64,000 nt of DNA from Alphaproteobacteria bacterium (GTDB taxonomy: Bacteria; Pseudomonadota; Alphaproteobacteria; ATCC43930; CGMCC-115725). The notes under the pieces were generated by a model. It ran no database searches. It was not told the origin of the DNA and saw only the letters and a list, made by a program, of their open reading frames with translations. The stretch lies in contig JAFAYW010000012.1 of assembly GCA_019240125.1 (NCBI GenBank), forward strand, positions 1 through 64,000, given 5' to 3'. Of this stretch, positions 36,856 to 46,968 are shown piece by piece. A program made the position numbers and the translations under genes. Within the stretch, counting starts at the first letter, position 1, and each line of letters begins with the position of its first letter.

Positions 36856-39800
36856 ATGAATGACCGGCCGATCGCGATTGTAGGCGCCTCCTGCCGGTTT
36901 CCGGGAGCCGCGAACCTCGACGCCTTTTGGGACCTGCTTGTCTCCGGTACCGATGCCGTCGGTAAGGTCGACGAGAGCCGCTGGGCGACACGATTCTTTT
37001 ATCATCCGGGACAAGGGACGGCGGCTAAGAGCTATACGTGGTCAGCCGGCCTGATCAACGACGTCGACCGCTTCGAGCCGGCATTTTTCGGGCTCTCGCC
37101 GCGCGAGGCCGCCCAGATGGATCCGCAACAGCGAATCCTGCTCGAGCTTGTCTGGCACGCCATCGAGGATGCGGGAATTACCTCGGCATCGCTAGCCGGC
37201 GCCGGCACCGGCGTCTATATCGGCGCGTCCTCGACCGATTATCGCGAGCTGCGCCTGAGCGATATGGCGAGCGGCGATTCGTATTTTATGACGGGCGCCG
37301 CGCTCAGCATCATCGCCAACCGTATCTCCTATATATATGACCTGCGCGGTCCGAGCCTGACGATCGACACCGCCTGCTCGTCGTCACTGGTCGCGCTGCA
37401 CCATGCCTGTGAGGCGATCCGCGACGGCCGGATCGGCAGCGCTGTCGTCGGTGGCATCAACCTGTTGCTGGCTCCCTATCCGTTTCTAGGCTTCTGCCGC
37501 GCTTCGATGTTGTCGCGGCGTGGCCACTGTTATGCCTTCGATTCGCGGGCCGACGGGTATGTGCGGGGTGAAGGTGGCGGCATTGTCATCTTAAAACCGC
37601 TCGACGCGGCGATTGCAGCCGGTGATCGCATTCGCGGGGTCATTCTCGGCACCGGCGTCAATTCGGATGGCCGCACGATCGGCCTGTCGCTGCCCAGCGA
37701 AACCGCGCAGGCCGCGTTGCTTCGCGGGGTATATGCCGAGGCTGGTATCGCCCCCGATGATCTCGCCTTCTTCGAGATGCACGGCACGGGGACACCGGCC
37801 GGCGACCCGATCGAGGCGACCGCAGTTGGGGAGTCGCTGGGCCAGGGCCGTGCAGACCCGCTGCTGATCGGGTCGGTCAAGACCAACATCGGGCATCTAG
37901 AGCCCGCCTCCGGGATGGCGGGCCTGTTGAAGGCTGCCATGGCGCTCGATCACGGCATCGTGCCGCCGAGCATTAACTGGGATGCTCCAAATCCTAACAT
38001 CCCGTTCGAGAAGCTTAACATTCGCGTTGCCACGCAATCGCAGCCGATTGCGGCCGGCAACTGCGCCGGGGTCAACTCGTTTGGTTTCGGCGGGACTAAC
38101 GCGCATGCGATCCTGGGGGCGCCGCCCGCAGTCGCGAGCGATCCGGTAGCGGCGGGCGGCGACAGGGCTCTCCCGCCGCTGGTCCTCTCGGCCCGCAGCG
38201 AGGCCTCGCTGCGGGAGCTGGCGGAAGGCTGGTACGACAAGCTGGAGGCCAGCGCCCCGGCGGATGCACCTGCGCTCCTGCGCGGGCTCGCACGACACCG
38301 CGATCAGCACCCGGAGCGGCTGGTTGCCCTCGGCAAAACCCGGGGTGAGACGCTTGCCGCGCTTGGCGACTACATCGCTGGCGTCGATACCGGTGACGTT
38401 ATTACCGGCTCGGCGGTGCGCGACGGCAAGCTCGCTTTTGCCTTTGCGGGCAATGGGGCGCAATGGCCGGGAATGGGGCGGAACGCCTACCGGGCTAATG
38501 GCTCGTTCCAGACAGCCGTAAAGCAAGTCGACGCCGCGCTGCGACCAACTCTGGGCTGGTCGGTTGCCGAGATGATCGAAAGCGGCGTGACCGCGGAACA
38601 GCTGGTGCATGCCGATGTCGCGCAGCCGCTGCTGTTTGCGACCCAGGTCGGCATCGTGACCGTCTTGCGCGAGCTGGGTATTGCCGCGCAGGGCAATATC
38701 GGCCACAGCGTCGGAGAGATCGCGGCGGCCTGGAATGCCGGAGCCCTCTCGCTGGCCGAGGCTGCCCGCGTCGTTGTCGCCCGCAGCCGCCAGCAGGAAC
38801 GCACGCGCGGCAATGGCCGCATGGGCGCACTCGCGTTGGGCGAGGCCGCCGCCAAGGAGTTATTGCTGGAGATCGGCAGCCCGCTCGAAGTTGGCGCGAT
38901 CAATGCGACGCAATCGGTGACCGTGTCGGGACCCAGCGAGGCCCTCGACAGGCTTGCGGCGGAAGCCCACCGTCGTGGCGTCGCCTTCCGGGCGCTCGAT
39001 CTGGATTTCGCCTTTCACTCCGCGGCGATGGACACGATCAGGGACGAGCTGATCGCCTCGCTTAGTGGGTTGACCTCCGCCGAGCCCCAGGGGCTGCTGG
39101 TTTCGACCGTTACCGGCCAGCCAATCGCATCCGGCTGGCTCGGCGCCGAGTACTGGTGGCGCAATATCCGCAGTCCAGTCCGCTTTACCGAGGGCATGGC
39201 CGCGCTGGCCGATGATGGCTTTCGCGTGTTTGTCGAGATCGGACCGCATGCGGTTCTACAGAGCTATCTTAACGATGCCGTGCGTGTTCGCGCTGAAGGG
39301 CAAGGCCGCGTTCTCAGTTCCCTGACACGGCGGCAGGGAGAGGAAGACCCGTTTCCCGCAATTGCGGCACGTTGCCATGTCGCGGGCCATAGCATGGTAG
39401 CCGCATCGCGATTCGACGGGCCGGCTGCGACCCGTGGGTTGCCGCTTTATCCGTGGCAGCGCGAGCAGTTCTGGTTTGAGGGTACTGTCGAGGCAACGCA
39501 TGCCGCCGATCCGGCGTTTGTTCATCCATTGCTGGGCTTCAGGCAGGGTGGGCCGGTTCCTTACTGGCTAAATCATCTCGATCCCGGCGTACTGCCCTGG
39601 CTGGCGGATCACGCGATCGAAGGCGTTCCGGTTATGCCGGCAGCAGGTATGCTGGAGATGGCGCTGGCGGCCGCGTTGCAGCGCAAAACCGATGCACGCG
39701 CCATCGAGGTAGCCGATCTTGAACTGCGGCGGCCGTTGCCGTTTGAGGAGGGCCGCTCGCGCGAGGTGCGGACCGTCATCGAGGGCGATGACGGTGATTG

Positions 39801-42800
39801 GCAACTGAGCAGCCGGACGCGTCTCGCCGACGAACCTCCTACGGTGCACGCCGTTGCCCGGATCGTGACCGCGGGGGATAGCCTGCTTGTGCCAGGTGAT
39901 GCTGAAGAGCCGACCGGGCCGCGGGTCGGCGCCGAGCAGCTCTACAGCCTGGCGAGCCAGCTGGGGTTGGATTACGGACCGCAATTTCGCACCGTGCGCG
40001 ATATCGTGCTGGTGGCCGACGATGAGGCTGTCGCCACGCTTGACGCCTCGGTTATCGCCGAACCGATCGATGATTACCTGCTGCATCCGGCATTGCTCGA
40101 CGGTGCCTTGCAGGCTTTGTTGGCGCTGATTACCAAACATGCAAGTTCGCTCGAGGGCAGCAGTTTTCTGCCATGGCGGTTTGGGCGCGTGCGTTTGTTG
40201 GCGCCTTACGGACGCATCGCCGCGCGCGCACGTGTTCGCGTAACTCGTCTCGGTTCGCGCTCGGCCGCGGCGGACATTACGCTGATCGACCAGTCTGGCG
40301 ATGTCATCGCGCAACTGACGGATTGCTGGTTCCGCCGGGTCGAACTGAGCCGCCGCGGCTCTGCCGAGGATCAAGTTTTGCGGGTCGCGCTGGTACCGGC
40401 GCCGCTCGGCAGTGGCGCAAGTCCACCAGCTCTTGAGGCTATCCTGGACTGGCTGGCTGGCGTGGCCAGCGATCGGCAGGCGCAGGCCGCTGATAGCGCA
40501 GAACAGAAATTGCTGTTCGATGCGCTGATTGCCTCGCTCAGTTATCAGGCGCTCAGCGAGCTGATCGATCCGGAGGCGGCCTTTGCTGTGGCCGACCTGC
40601 TGGATAACGGCACGATCGCTGCAGACTCGACAGAGTTGTGCGAATACGTGCTTGAGTTGCTGGCGCGCTTTGGGGCGGTTACGACGGAATACGGGCAATC
40701 CGTGTTGCGGCCCGACAATGACCTGCCGGACGTGGGCGAGGTCTGGCGGCTGATACTGGCCGAGACCCCCGACAATGTCGCCGAGCTGGCGCTGGTGGCG
40801 GATGTCGTCAATGACCTGAAGCGGGTTCTCACCCAGGGCCCATGGCAGCCGGAAGCCACACCGCCGGCGATGATCGAGCACCTGTTGCACGGCTCGCCGC
40901 CGAGTAGTGCCGGCATCGACCTCGTCGCAAGTGTGCTTGACCGGATCGCTGCCGGTTGGCCTGCCGGCCGAGTACTGAGGATACTGGAGATCGGCGCGGA
41001 TGGCGGCGCGACTCAACGCTTGCTTAACCGGCTGATGCAGGCGGGAACTCCCTTCGAGTACCGAGCTACCCACCCGGATGCGGAGCAGGCCGCCCGCCTG
41101 AGCTTCGCCGTTAACGGGATCCCTGGCGCCAGCGCCGCACACTGGTCGGCCGACGCCGATGACGACGACGCGACGGAACAGTTCGATATCGTGGTGGCGG
41201 TACACGCTTGCGCCCGCCTTCAACTCGATGCTCGCCAACTCGCGCGATTGCACGCCGCGCTCGCTCCCAGAGGGCTGTTTATCGCGCTCGAACCCGAGCC
41301 GAACCCAGGATGGGATATCACCTTCGGCCGCTACAATGGATGGTGGCATCCTGGCCAGACGGGCGCGCTGGCGTCGCCCCTGCGCAGTGCCGAGGAGTGG
41401 CGCGGGGAACTCGCGATCAGCGGCTTCGAGGCACTCGGAACATGCTTTGCCGCGAACGGGTGCTGGACAAGCACGCTCATTTGGGGCCGCAAACCACAAC
41501 AGACCCCGTCCGCCGCTACCGTTGCGGCGCCGGCCGCGCCGGCCGAGCGGCTTTCGGTCGAGTTGATGTCGACGAGCGGTACGATTCCGGATTTGCTGTC
41601 CGCGGCGCTGACGCAAGGCGCGCACCATATCAGCCTGTTCGCTCCCGAGGCGGGAGCGCCCAGTACCGATAGAGGCGCGCCCAGCGGTAAGGCGATCGCT
41701 GTCTTCATCGTCGACGAACCACAAAAGATCGTCGGCGACACGGCTCACGCGCTGGCGTTGTTGGCGCGCGCCGCCGCAGCGGCGACCCAGCGCCATATGC
41801 CGCTTTATGTCGTGACCAGGGGCGCGCAACAGGTCGCGGCCGGTGGCGATAGTGGGGTGATCGGCGCGGCGGCATGGGGATTTGGCCGCGTGTTGATGAA
41901 TGAGATGCCGCGGTTGAACCTGCGGCTGCTTGACCTGCCCCCGGGGGACTGGGGTGAGCGCGCCAGCCTCCTGCTGCGGGAGATCGATGCACAGAGCTCC
42001 GACAGCGAGATCGTGTGGACCGCCGAGGGCCGGCATGTGCTCCGTCTCCGCCGAGGGCTGACGCCGCGCTGGGCGGACGCCGGCGATATCATTGGATTGA
42101 CCAGCGGGCAGCAGGGCGGCATCGACGCGTTGCGCTGGCAGTCAACCGAGGCGCGGCCACCCAGAACCGGGGACGTGGTCATCGACGTCGCGGCGGCGGG
42201 CCTCAATTTCCGCGACATGATGTGGGGCATGGGATTGTTGCCGGAAGAGGCTCTGATAGACGGGTTCGCCGGCGCCACGTTTGGCCTCGAATGCGCCGGT
42301 GTCGTCCGGGCGGTCGGTGCTGGTGTCGATGATCTCGCCGTCGGCGACCGGGTCGCAGGCTTCGCGCCGGCTGCCCTCAGCTCGCGCGTTACCACCGCGG
42401 CGCATGCGGTAACCCGCATCACGCCGGAGACCAGCTTCGCGGCCGCCGCGACGATCCCGGTGACATTCGTCACCGCGGTGTATGCGCTGGGCACGCTGGG
42501 CCAGGTCATGCCGGGCGAGGTCGTGCTGATTCATGCGGCGGCTGGCGGTGTCGGCTTGGCGGCGATACAATACGCCAAGTATCGTGGCGCGACGGTCATC
42601 GCGACGGCCGGCTCGGAGATCAAGCGCGCTTTCCTGCGTCTCGCGGGAGCCGACCACGTCCTCGATTCCCGCGATATCGGGTTTGCCGATGCCGTACGTG
42701 GGCTGACCGGTGGAGTCGGTGTCGATCTGGTGTTGAATTCGCTAAGCGGCGAGGCGATGGAACAGAGCCTCGGCGTGCTCAAGCCGTTCGGCCGGTTCCT

Positions 42801-44295
42801 TGAGCTGGGTAAACGCGATTTCTATCTTAACCGGCGCATTCATCTGCGTCCGCTGCGCCAGAACATCACCTATTTCGCTATCGACGTCGATCAGCTTCCG
42901 GTACAGCGGCCCGACTTGGCGCGTGCGTTACTGACGGAAGTCTCAGAGGCCCTGGCGGCTGGCGCGATCCGCCCGCTGGCTCACCGCGTCTTCTCGTTCG
43001 CGCAGGTCCACGACGCCTTCCGCCTGATGCAGGCTTCCGGCCATATCGGCAAGCTGGTGCTGGTGCCGGAGCAGAATAAGGGCGTCCGGCTGGCGGCACG
43101 CACCGATCTAACGATCCGCCGCGACAGCACCTATGTGGTGACGGGCGGCATTACCGGATTTGGCTTTGCCGCTGCGCGGTGGCTGGCGGAGCAAGGCGCA
43201 GGCTCGATTGCGCTGCTCAGCCGGCGCGGTATGGCGACCTCTGGCGCCGCGGAAAAGCTGGGCGAGCTTACCGCGCTCGGGGCCGACGCGCGGGTTTATG
43301 CGTGCGATGTCACTGAGGCCGAGGCGGTCGCGGCGACATTGCGCGCGGTACGTGCCGCGCAGCCACCCATCCGGGGCGTCGTGCATGCGGCGTCGGTGAT
43401 CGGCGACGCTTTGGCGACAGAGCTCGATGGCTCGAACATCGAAGGCATTCTGGCGCCAAAGCTCGCGGGGGCCCTCAATCTGGATCGGCTAACCCGCGAT
43501 GATCCGATCGAGCTGTTCGTGATGTTCTCTTCTGCTACGACATTGCTCGGGGCGCCGGGGCAAGGCGTCTACGTCGCGGCCAATCTGGCGCTGGAAGCAA
43601 TCGCCCGGCATCGGAAAGCGGTGGGGCTCCCGGTCCTGACAGTGGGATGGGGCCCGATCGCTGACACAGGGTATCTGGCCGATCGACCGGAGACGCGCGA
43701 TGCCTTGGCGCGGCGTCTTGGCGCAAAGCCGATGGCGGCGGCAAAGGCGCTTGCGGCGCTGCCGATGCTGGTGGCGAGCGGGCTTTCAGATCTCGCGCTG
43801 GCTGAGACGAGCTGGCACGAGGCGCGCCGCTTCCTGCCGATTCTGGCCACCCCGCTATTCGCCGAAATGCATGGTGACGCAGCCGCATCGCAAGCCGATG
43901 ACACGCTGGCTGAACGCTTGGCGAGCCTGTCGGCGGATGATGCGCTGATCGTTCTGAAGACCCTGGTCGCCGAGGAAGCCAGCAATATCCTGCGGTTGCC
44001 CGCATCCGCCATCGACCCGTTGCGTCCGCTCGCCGAGATGGGCATGGATTCGTTGATGGCTGTCGAGCTGCGCCTCGCGCTGGAAAACCGGCTGCGCGTG
44101 GATCTCCCGCTGATGTCACTGGCCGAAGGGACCAGCATCGCCTCGATTGCGGCCCGATTGGTTGGCGCCGTCTCGGGCAGGCCGGGTGCTGTCGAGGTGC
44201 TGAGCCTGGTGGAGCGCTATGAAGGCCGGGATCTCGCGATGGAAACCGACGAGCGTTTTGACCGCGTAGACATCAAATCGGCGGCTGCGGAGTAG
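36856..44295 (+). CDS. Highly reducing type I polyketide synthase (KS-AT-DH-MT-ER-KR-ACP), RkpA/WcbR-like
   Basis: 2479 residues carrying one complete reducing module, probably iterative. KS (about 1-425): Cys174 in DTACSSSLVALH, His309 in EMHGTGTPAGDP, His347 in NIGHLEPASGM. AT (about 520-850): Ser618 in GHSVGEIAAAW. DH (about 890-1170): His919 in LADHAIEGVPVMPAAG and Asp1082. Methyltransferase-like segment (about 1330-1560): motif I near 1376, LEIGADGGATQ, whose glycine pattern is degenerate. ER (about 1730-2065): HAAAGGVGLAAIQYAK. KR (about 2090-2290): VVTGGITGFGFAAARWLA. ACP: Ser2399 in EMGMDSLMAVEL. No thioesterase is present. The product should be a fully reduced, perhaps methyl-branched, acyl chain. 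The next gene, 3 bases on, is an alpha-oxoamine synthase, so release by decarboxylative condensation with an amino acid is likely. RkpA of Sinorhizobium and WcbR of Burkholderia capsule loci share this layout. Confidence 0.93.
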   Translation: MNDRPIAIVGASCRFPGAANLDAFWDLLVSGTDAVGKVDESRWATRFFYHPGQGTAAKSYTWSAGLINDVDRFEPAFFGLSPREAAQMDPQQRILLELVWHAIEDAGITSASLAGAGTGVYIGASSTDYRELRLSDMASGDSYFMTGAALSIIANRISYIYDLRGPSLTIDTACSSSLVALHHACEAIRDGRIGSAVVGGINLLLAPYPFLGFCRASMLSRRGHCYAFDSRADGYVRGEGGGIVILKPLDAAIAAGDRIRGVILGTGVNSDGRTIGLSLPSETAQAALLRGVYAEAGIAPDDLAFFEMHGTGTPAGDPIEATAVGESLGQGRADPLLIGSVKTNIGHLEPASGMAGLLKAAMALDHGIVPPSINWDAPNPNIPFEKLNIRVATQSQPIAAGNCAGVNSFGFGGTNAHAILGAPPAVASDPVAAGGDRALPPLVLSARSEASLRELAEGWYDKLEASAPADAPALLRGLARHRDQHPERLVALGKTRGETLAALGDYIAGVDTGDVITGSAVRDGKLAFAFAGNGAQWPGMGRNAYRANGSFQTAVKQVDAALRPTLGWSVAEMIESGVTAEQLVHADVAQPLLFATQVGIVTVLRELGIAAQGNIGHSVGEIAAAWNAGALSLAEAARVVVARSRQQERTRGNGRMGALALGEAAAKELLLEIGSPLEVGAINATQSVTVSGPSEALDRLAAEAHRRGVAFRALDLDFAFHSAAMDTIRDELIASLSGLTSAEPQGLLVSTVTGQPIASGWLGAEYWWRNIRSPVRFTEGMAALADDGFRVFVEIGPHAVLQSYLNDAVRVRAEGQGRVLSSLTRRQGEEDPFPAIAARCHVAGHSMVAASRFDGPAATRGLPLYPWQREQFWFEGTVEATHAADPAFVHPLLGFRQGGPVPYWLNHLDPGVLPWLADHAIEGVPVMPAAGMLEMALAAALQRKTDARAIEVADLELRRPLPFEEGRSREVRTVIEGDDGDWQLSSRTRLADEPPTVHAVARIVTAGDSLLVPGDAEEPTGPRVGAEQLYSLASQLGLDYGPQFRTVRDIVLVADDEAVATLDASVIAEPIDDYLLHPALLDGALQALLALITKHASSLEGSSFLPWRFGRVRLLAPYGRIAARARVRVTRLGSRSAAADITLIDQSGDVIAQLTDCWFRRVELSRRGSAEDQVLRVALVPAPLGSGASPPALEAILDWLAGVASDRQAQAADSAEQKLLFDALIASLSYQALSELIDPEAAFAVADLLDNGTIAADSTELCEYVLELLARFGAVTTEYGQSVLRPDNDLPDVGEVWRLILAETPDNVAELALVADVVNDLKRVLTQGPWQPEATPPAMIEHLLHGSPPSSAGIDLVASVLDRIAAGWPAGRVLRILEIGADGGATQRLLNRLMQAGTPFEYRATHPDAEQAARLSFAVNGIPGASAAHWSADADDDDATEQFDIVVAVHACARLQLDARQLARLHAALAPRGLFIALEPEPNPGWDITFGRYNGWWHPGQTGALASPLRSAEEWRGELAISGFEALGTCFAANGCWTSTLIWGRKPQQTPSAATVAAPAAPAERLSVELMSTSGTIPDLLSAALTQGAHHISLFAPEAGAPSTDRGAPSGKAIAVFIVDEPQKIVGDTAHALALLARAAAAATQRHMPLYVVTRGAQQVAAGGDSGVIGAAAWGFGRVLMNEMPRLNLRLLDLPPGDWGERASLLLREIDAQSSDSEIVWTAEGRHVLRLRRGLTPRWADAGDIIGLTSGQQGGIDALRWQSTEARPPRTGDVVIDVAAAGLNFRDMMWGMGLLPEEALIDGFAGATFGLECAGVVRAVGAGVDDLAVGDRVAGFAPAALSSRVTTAAHAVTRITPETSFAAAATIPVTFVTAVYALGTLGQVMPGEVVLIHAAAGGVGLAAIQYAKYRGATVIATAGSEIKRAFLRLAGADHVLDSRDIGFADAVRGLTGGVGVDLVLNSLSGEAMEQSLGVLKPFGRFLELGKRDFYLNRRIHLRPLRQNITYFAIDVDQLPVQRPDLARALLTEVSEALAAGAIRPLAHRVFSFAQVHDAFRLMQASGHIGKLVLVPEQNKGVRLAARTDLTIRRDSTYVVTGGITGFGFAAARWLAEQGAGSIALLSRRGMATSGAAEKLGELTALGADARVYACDVTEAEAVAATLRAVRAAQPPIRGVVHAASVIGDALATELDGSNIEGILAPKLAGALNLDRLTRDDPIELFVMFSSATTLLGAPGQGVYVAANLALEAIARHRKAVGLPVLTVGWGPIADTGYLADRPETRDALARRLGAKPMAAAKALAALPMLVASGLSDLALAETSWHEARRFLPILATPLFAEMHGDAAASQADDTLAERLASLSADDALIVLKTLVAEEASNILRLPASAIDPLRPLAEMGMDSLMAVELRLALENRLRVDLPLMSLAEGTSIASIAARLVGAVSGRPGAVEVLSLVERYEGRDLAMETDERFDRVDIKSAAAE

Positions 44296-44298
44296 GGG

Positions 44299-45699
44299 TT
44301 GGCGGCAGGACGCAATCTGTTCGGTCTATCGACGCAGGCCAAGGCGCTGCTTGTCGAGAAGCTATCATCCGCGGCGGCCAATCGCCTCATTCAGACGCGA
44401 GCACCGGAGCCGCGGGCCGGCGATGCTGATGCCGGCCGGCTCGATGTCTCGCAGCTCGAATCCTATCGCGAGATCCGCGTCGTCGAGGAAGCGGCCGAGT
44501 TTCTGGGGATCGCCGATCCGTTCTTTCGTGTGCATGAGGGTATCGCCGGCGCGGAAACGGTTATCGACGGGCGACGCTGCCTCAATTTCGCGTCGTATAA
44601 TTATATCGGCCTCAACGGTGACCCGCGTGTCGCGGAGGCCGCCAAGCAGGCGATCGATCGCTATGGTACCTCGGTGTCGGCAAGCCGCCCTGTCTCGGGC
44701 GAGCGTCCGATCCACCGGCGCCTCGAAGAATCGCTTGCCCGCATCCACGGTGCCGAGGATTGCGTCGCGCTGGTCGGCGGTCATTCGACCAACGTCACGG
44801 TCATCGGGCATCTGCTCGGCCGCAACGATGTCATTGTGCACGACACGCTCGCCCATAACAGCATCGTGCAGGGAGCAATGCTGTCAGGGGCGCGGCGGGT
44901 GCCGTTCCGGCACCTCGACGCGGATGCCGCCGACAAAGTCCTCACGGAGACGCGGTCGCGTCATGGGCATGCTCTCCTGGTCATCGAAGGCCATTACAGC
45001 ATGGACGGCGATGTCCCGGATTTGGCGGCGTTTGTTGCGGTAGCCAGGCGCCACCGCGCCTGGCTGATGGTGGACGAGGCACATTCGCTGGGTGTGCTCG
45101 GTCCGCGCGGTTTCGGAATTGCCGACCGCGCGGGCATCGATCCCAGCGAAATCGATATCTGGATGGGAACGCTGAGCAAGTCGCTGGTGTCGTGCGGCGG
45201 CTACATCGCCGGCCGCAAGGACCTGATCGATTACCTCAAGCGAATGGCGCCAGGGTTTGTATTTTCGGTTGGTATGGCACCGCCAGTGGCTGCCGCGGCT
45301 GCCCGCGCGGTCGAAATCCTCGAGCAGGAGCCGGAACGCGTCCATCGGTTGAACGCGCGGGCCAGCCTGTTTCTGACGCTGTGCCGCGATGCCGGTATCA
45401 ATGTTGGCGGCTCGATCGGTGCGGCTATTATTCCGGTTATCACTGGCAGCTCGATCACCGCTGGCCGGCTGTCGCAGTCTCTTTATCGCCGCGGGATCAA
45501 TGTCCAACCGATCCTCTACCCCGCCGTCCCGGAGGGTTCGGCCCGCTTGCGTTTCTTCCTGACCGCGGATCACACCGAGGAGCAAGTGAGAGAGGCGGTG
45601 GCCATCTTGATCGACGAACTGAAGAATCTTGCCGCCGAGCCAACCGATCTCGCGGCAGTGGCGCGTCACATCAAGGCACGGCTACCGGGCGCGTCCTGA
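44299..45699 (+). CDS. Alpha-oxoamine synthase (RkpG/WcbT-like)
   Basis: 466 residues, fold-type I PLP enzyme of the AONS / serine palmitoyltransferase / KBL family. The PLP lysine is Lys294 in WMGTLSKSLVSCGGYIAG. Other marks are NFASYNYIGLNGDPRVAEAA, YGTSVSASRPVSGERPIHRR, VIEGHYSMDGDVPDL and WLMVDEAHSLGVLG. Members condense an amino acid with an acyl thioester, releasing CO2. A ~70-residue N-terminal extension is unusual for AONS but seen in capsule-associated relatives. The start is TTG, 3 bases after the PKS stop, so the two are translationally coupled; I infer that it takes the acyl chain directly from the PKS ACP and gives an amino ketone. The 3' end overlaps 34 bases with the convergent glycosyltransferase gene. 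Confidence 0.92.
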   Translation: MAAGRNLFGLSTQAKALLVEKLSSAAANRLIQTRAPEPRAGDADAGRLDVSQLESYREIRVVEEAAEFLGIADPFFRVHEGIAGAETVIDGRRCLNFASYNYIGLNGDPRVAEAAKQAIDRYGTSVSASRPVSGERPIHRRLEESLARIHGAEDCVALVGGHSTNVTVIGHLLGRNDVIVHDTLAHNSIVQGAMLSGARRVPFRHLDADAADKVLTETRSRHGHALLVIEGHYSMDGDVPDLAAFVAVARRHRAWLMVDEAHSLGVLGPRGFGIADRAGIDPSEIDIWMGTLSKSLVSCGGYIAGRKDLIDYLKRMAPGFVFSVGMAPPVAAAAARAVEILEQEPERVHRLNARASLFLTLCRDAGINVGGSIGAAIIPVITGSSITAGRLSQSLYRRGINVQPILYPAVPEGSARLRFFLTADHTEEQVREAVAILIDELKNLAAEPTDLAAVARHIKARLPGAS

Positions 45700-46919
45700 A
45701 CAAGACCGGTTTCCGCAATCTCCGCGAGGAGCCGGTCTACCATCGTGAAATGCTGCTCCCACCGTGGTGGGTGCCAACGGCTCAGCCGCTCCAGCTGGGC
45801 CGCGCGGCGCGGCGATTGCGGGGCGGTGTAATCGAGGATGGCGGATCGCCAGCCGATACCGTCGATGGGGTCGAAAAACTCGGGGACCCCCATACCGGTC
45901 TCGCGCAAGGCGGGAATGTCGCTGCACAACGCCGGCACGCCAAACTGAAGCGCCTCGATCAGCGGAAACCCGAACCCCTCGGCGAAGGACGGCAGCAGCA
46001 TCGCCTGGGCTCCCCGAAGTAAGCGCACCATTTCGCGATCGGGCAGCTGATTATATTCGATAACCGTCTCGCGCAGTCCCGGGCAGCGCTCCAGCATGTC
46101 GATGACATTCTCGGTTTCCCAGCCGCGTTGGCCGATCAGCACCAGCAGTGGCGCGCTCGGTCCAAGTTCGGCCGACATCTGGCGCCAGATGTTCAACAGG
46201 AGGAGATGGTTTTTGCGCGCCTCGATCGTGCTGACATAAACAAAGTACGGGCGCGTCAGGGCCGCTGGTTCATCGGGATAGGGGCGTGGCAGGTCGGCGC
46301 CGAACGGCGCCACCAATACCGGCGCCGCGCTGGCGATCTGATCTAGGTGCGGCTGCAGCTGATCGCGCGTCAACGAGGAGTTGACGATAAAAGCGTCCGC
46401 CAACTCCGCCGCTGTTTCGATGCGTTTACGATGATGTTCGGCTTGCCCGGGTTTGGCGTACTCCGGAAACTCCATCGGGATCAGGTCGTGCACCAGACAG
46501 ACAAATCGGGCAGCCGTTCGTTCCTTCAGGCGAGCGATGACGCCGCGGCGTTCGAGATGATGGTGTGACACCAGCAGATAAGTCGCGTCGCCTGTGGCAT
46601 CGCGCAGCTGGTTGACCAGGGGCCGTTCGCCGCCGGCCAACAGGGTGAGGCGTGCCTGGCGGGCGATCTGCCGCGCCCGCGCATCATACGCCTTGGCATC
46701 GCCGGTTCCGCGCCACGCCGCGCCAATTGTGGCGACAAACTTCACCCCGGCGCGGCCTTGCAGCAGCCCGAGACGGCCGCTGGCGGTCAGTGCGGTAAAG
46801 CAATACGGCTTGCCGCCGCGAATCAGGTGCTCGGCATACGCCAATTCGACACGGTCGATACCTGTCGGTGTGCCGCGGCCGGCACGCGACAGCAACCGTG
46901 ACAGATCCAATGCAATCAT
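45666..46919 (-). CDS. Family 4-type glycosyltransferase
   Basis: 417 residues, GT-B fold. The N-terminal domain has IALDLSRLLSRAGRGTPTGI and FVCLVHDLIPMEFPEYAKPG. The C-terminal nucleotide-sugar domain has YFVYVSTIEARKNHLLLLNI, LVLIGQRGWE and the ExFGxxxxE-type motif SFAEGFGFPLIEALQFGVP, followed by CSDIPALRETG. It is a retaining enzyme in the cytosol or on the membrane face, with unknown donor and acceptor. Its convergent overlap with the PKS/oxoamine-synthase operon and location beside a Wza-like gene support a role in a surface polysaccharide or glycolipid. The start ATG is at 46919, 49 bases after the end of the export gene. Confidence 0.92.
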   Translation of the reverse strand: MIALDLSRLLSRAGRGTPTGIDRVELAYAEHLIRGGKPYCFTALTASGRLGLLQGRAGVKFVATIGAAWRGTGDAKAYDARARQIARQARLTLLAGGERPLVNQLRDATGDATYLLVSHHHLERRGVIARLKERTAARFVCLVHDLIPMEFPEYAKPGQAEHHRKRIETAAELADAFIVNSSLTRDQLQPHLDQIASAAPVLVAPFGADLPRPYPDEPAALTRPYFVYVSTIEARKNHLLLLNIWRQMSAELGPSAPLLVLIGQRGWETENVIDMLERCPGLRETVIEYNQLPDREMVRLLRGAQAMLLPSFAEGFGFPLIEALQFGVPALCSDIPALRETGMGVPEFFDPIDGIGWRSAILDYTAPQSPRRAAQLERLSRWHPPRWEQHFTMVDRLLAEIAETGLVQDAPGSRALM

Positions 46920-46968
46920 CGCAAAGCAGTGGCAGCGCCCGGGTGCGGGCGCGTGACGCCAGTCTCGA

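Noticed and set aside
36490-36991. Open frames on the minus strand upstream of the PKS
   Set aside because: Low-complexity Arg/Pro/Ser translations without domains. They overlap the expected PKS promoter region.
39568-42036. Very long open frame on the minus strand inside the PKS gene
   Set aside because: It is antisense to the clearly homologous PKS, shows no domain, and reflects GC-rich codon periodicity.
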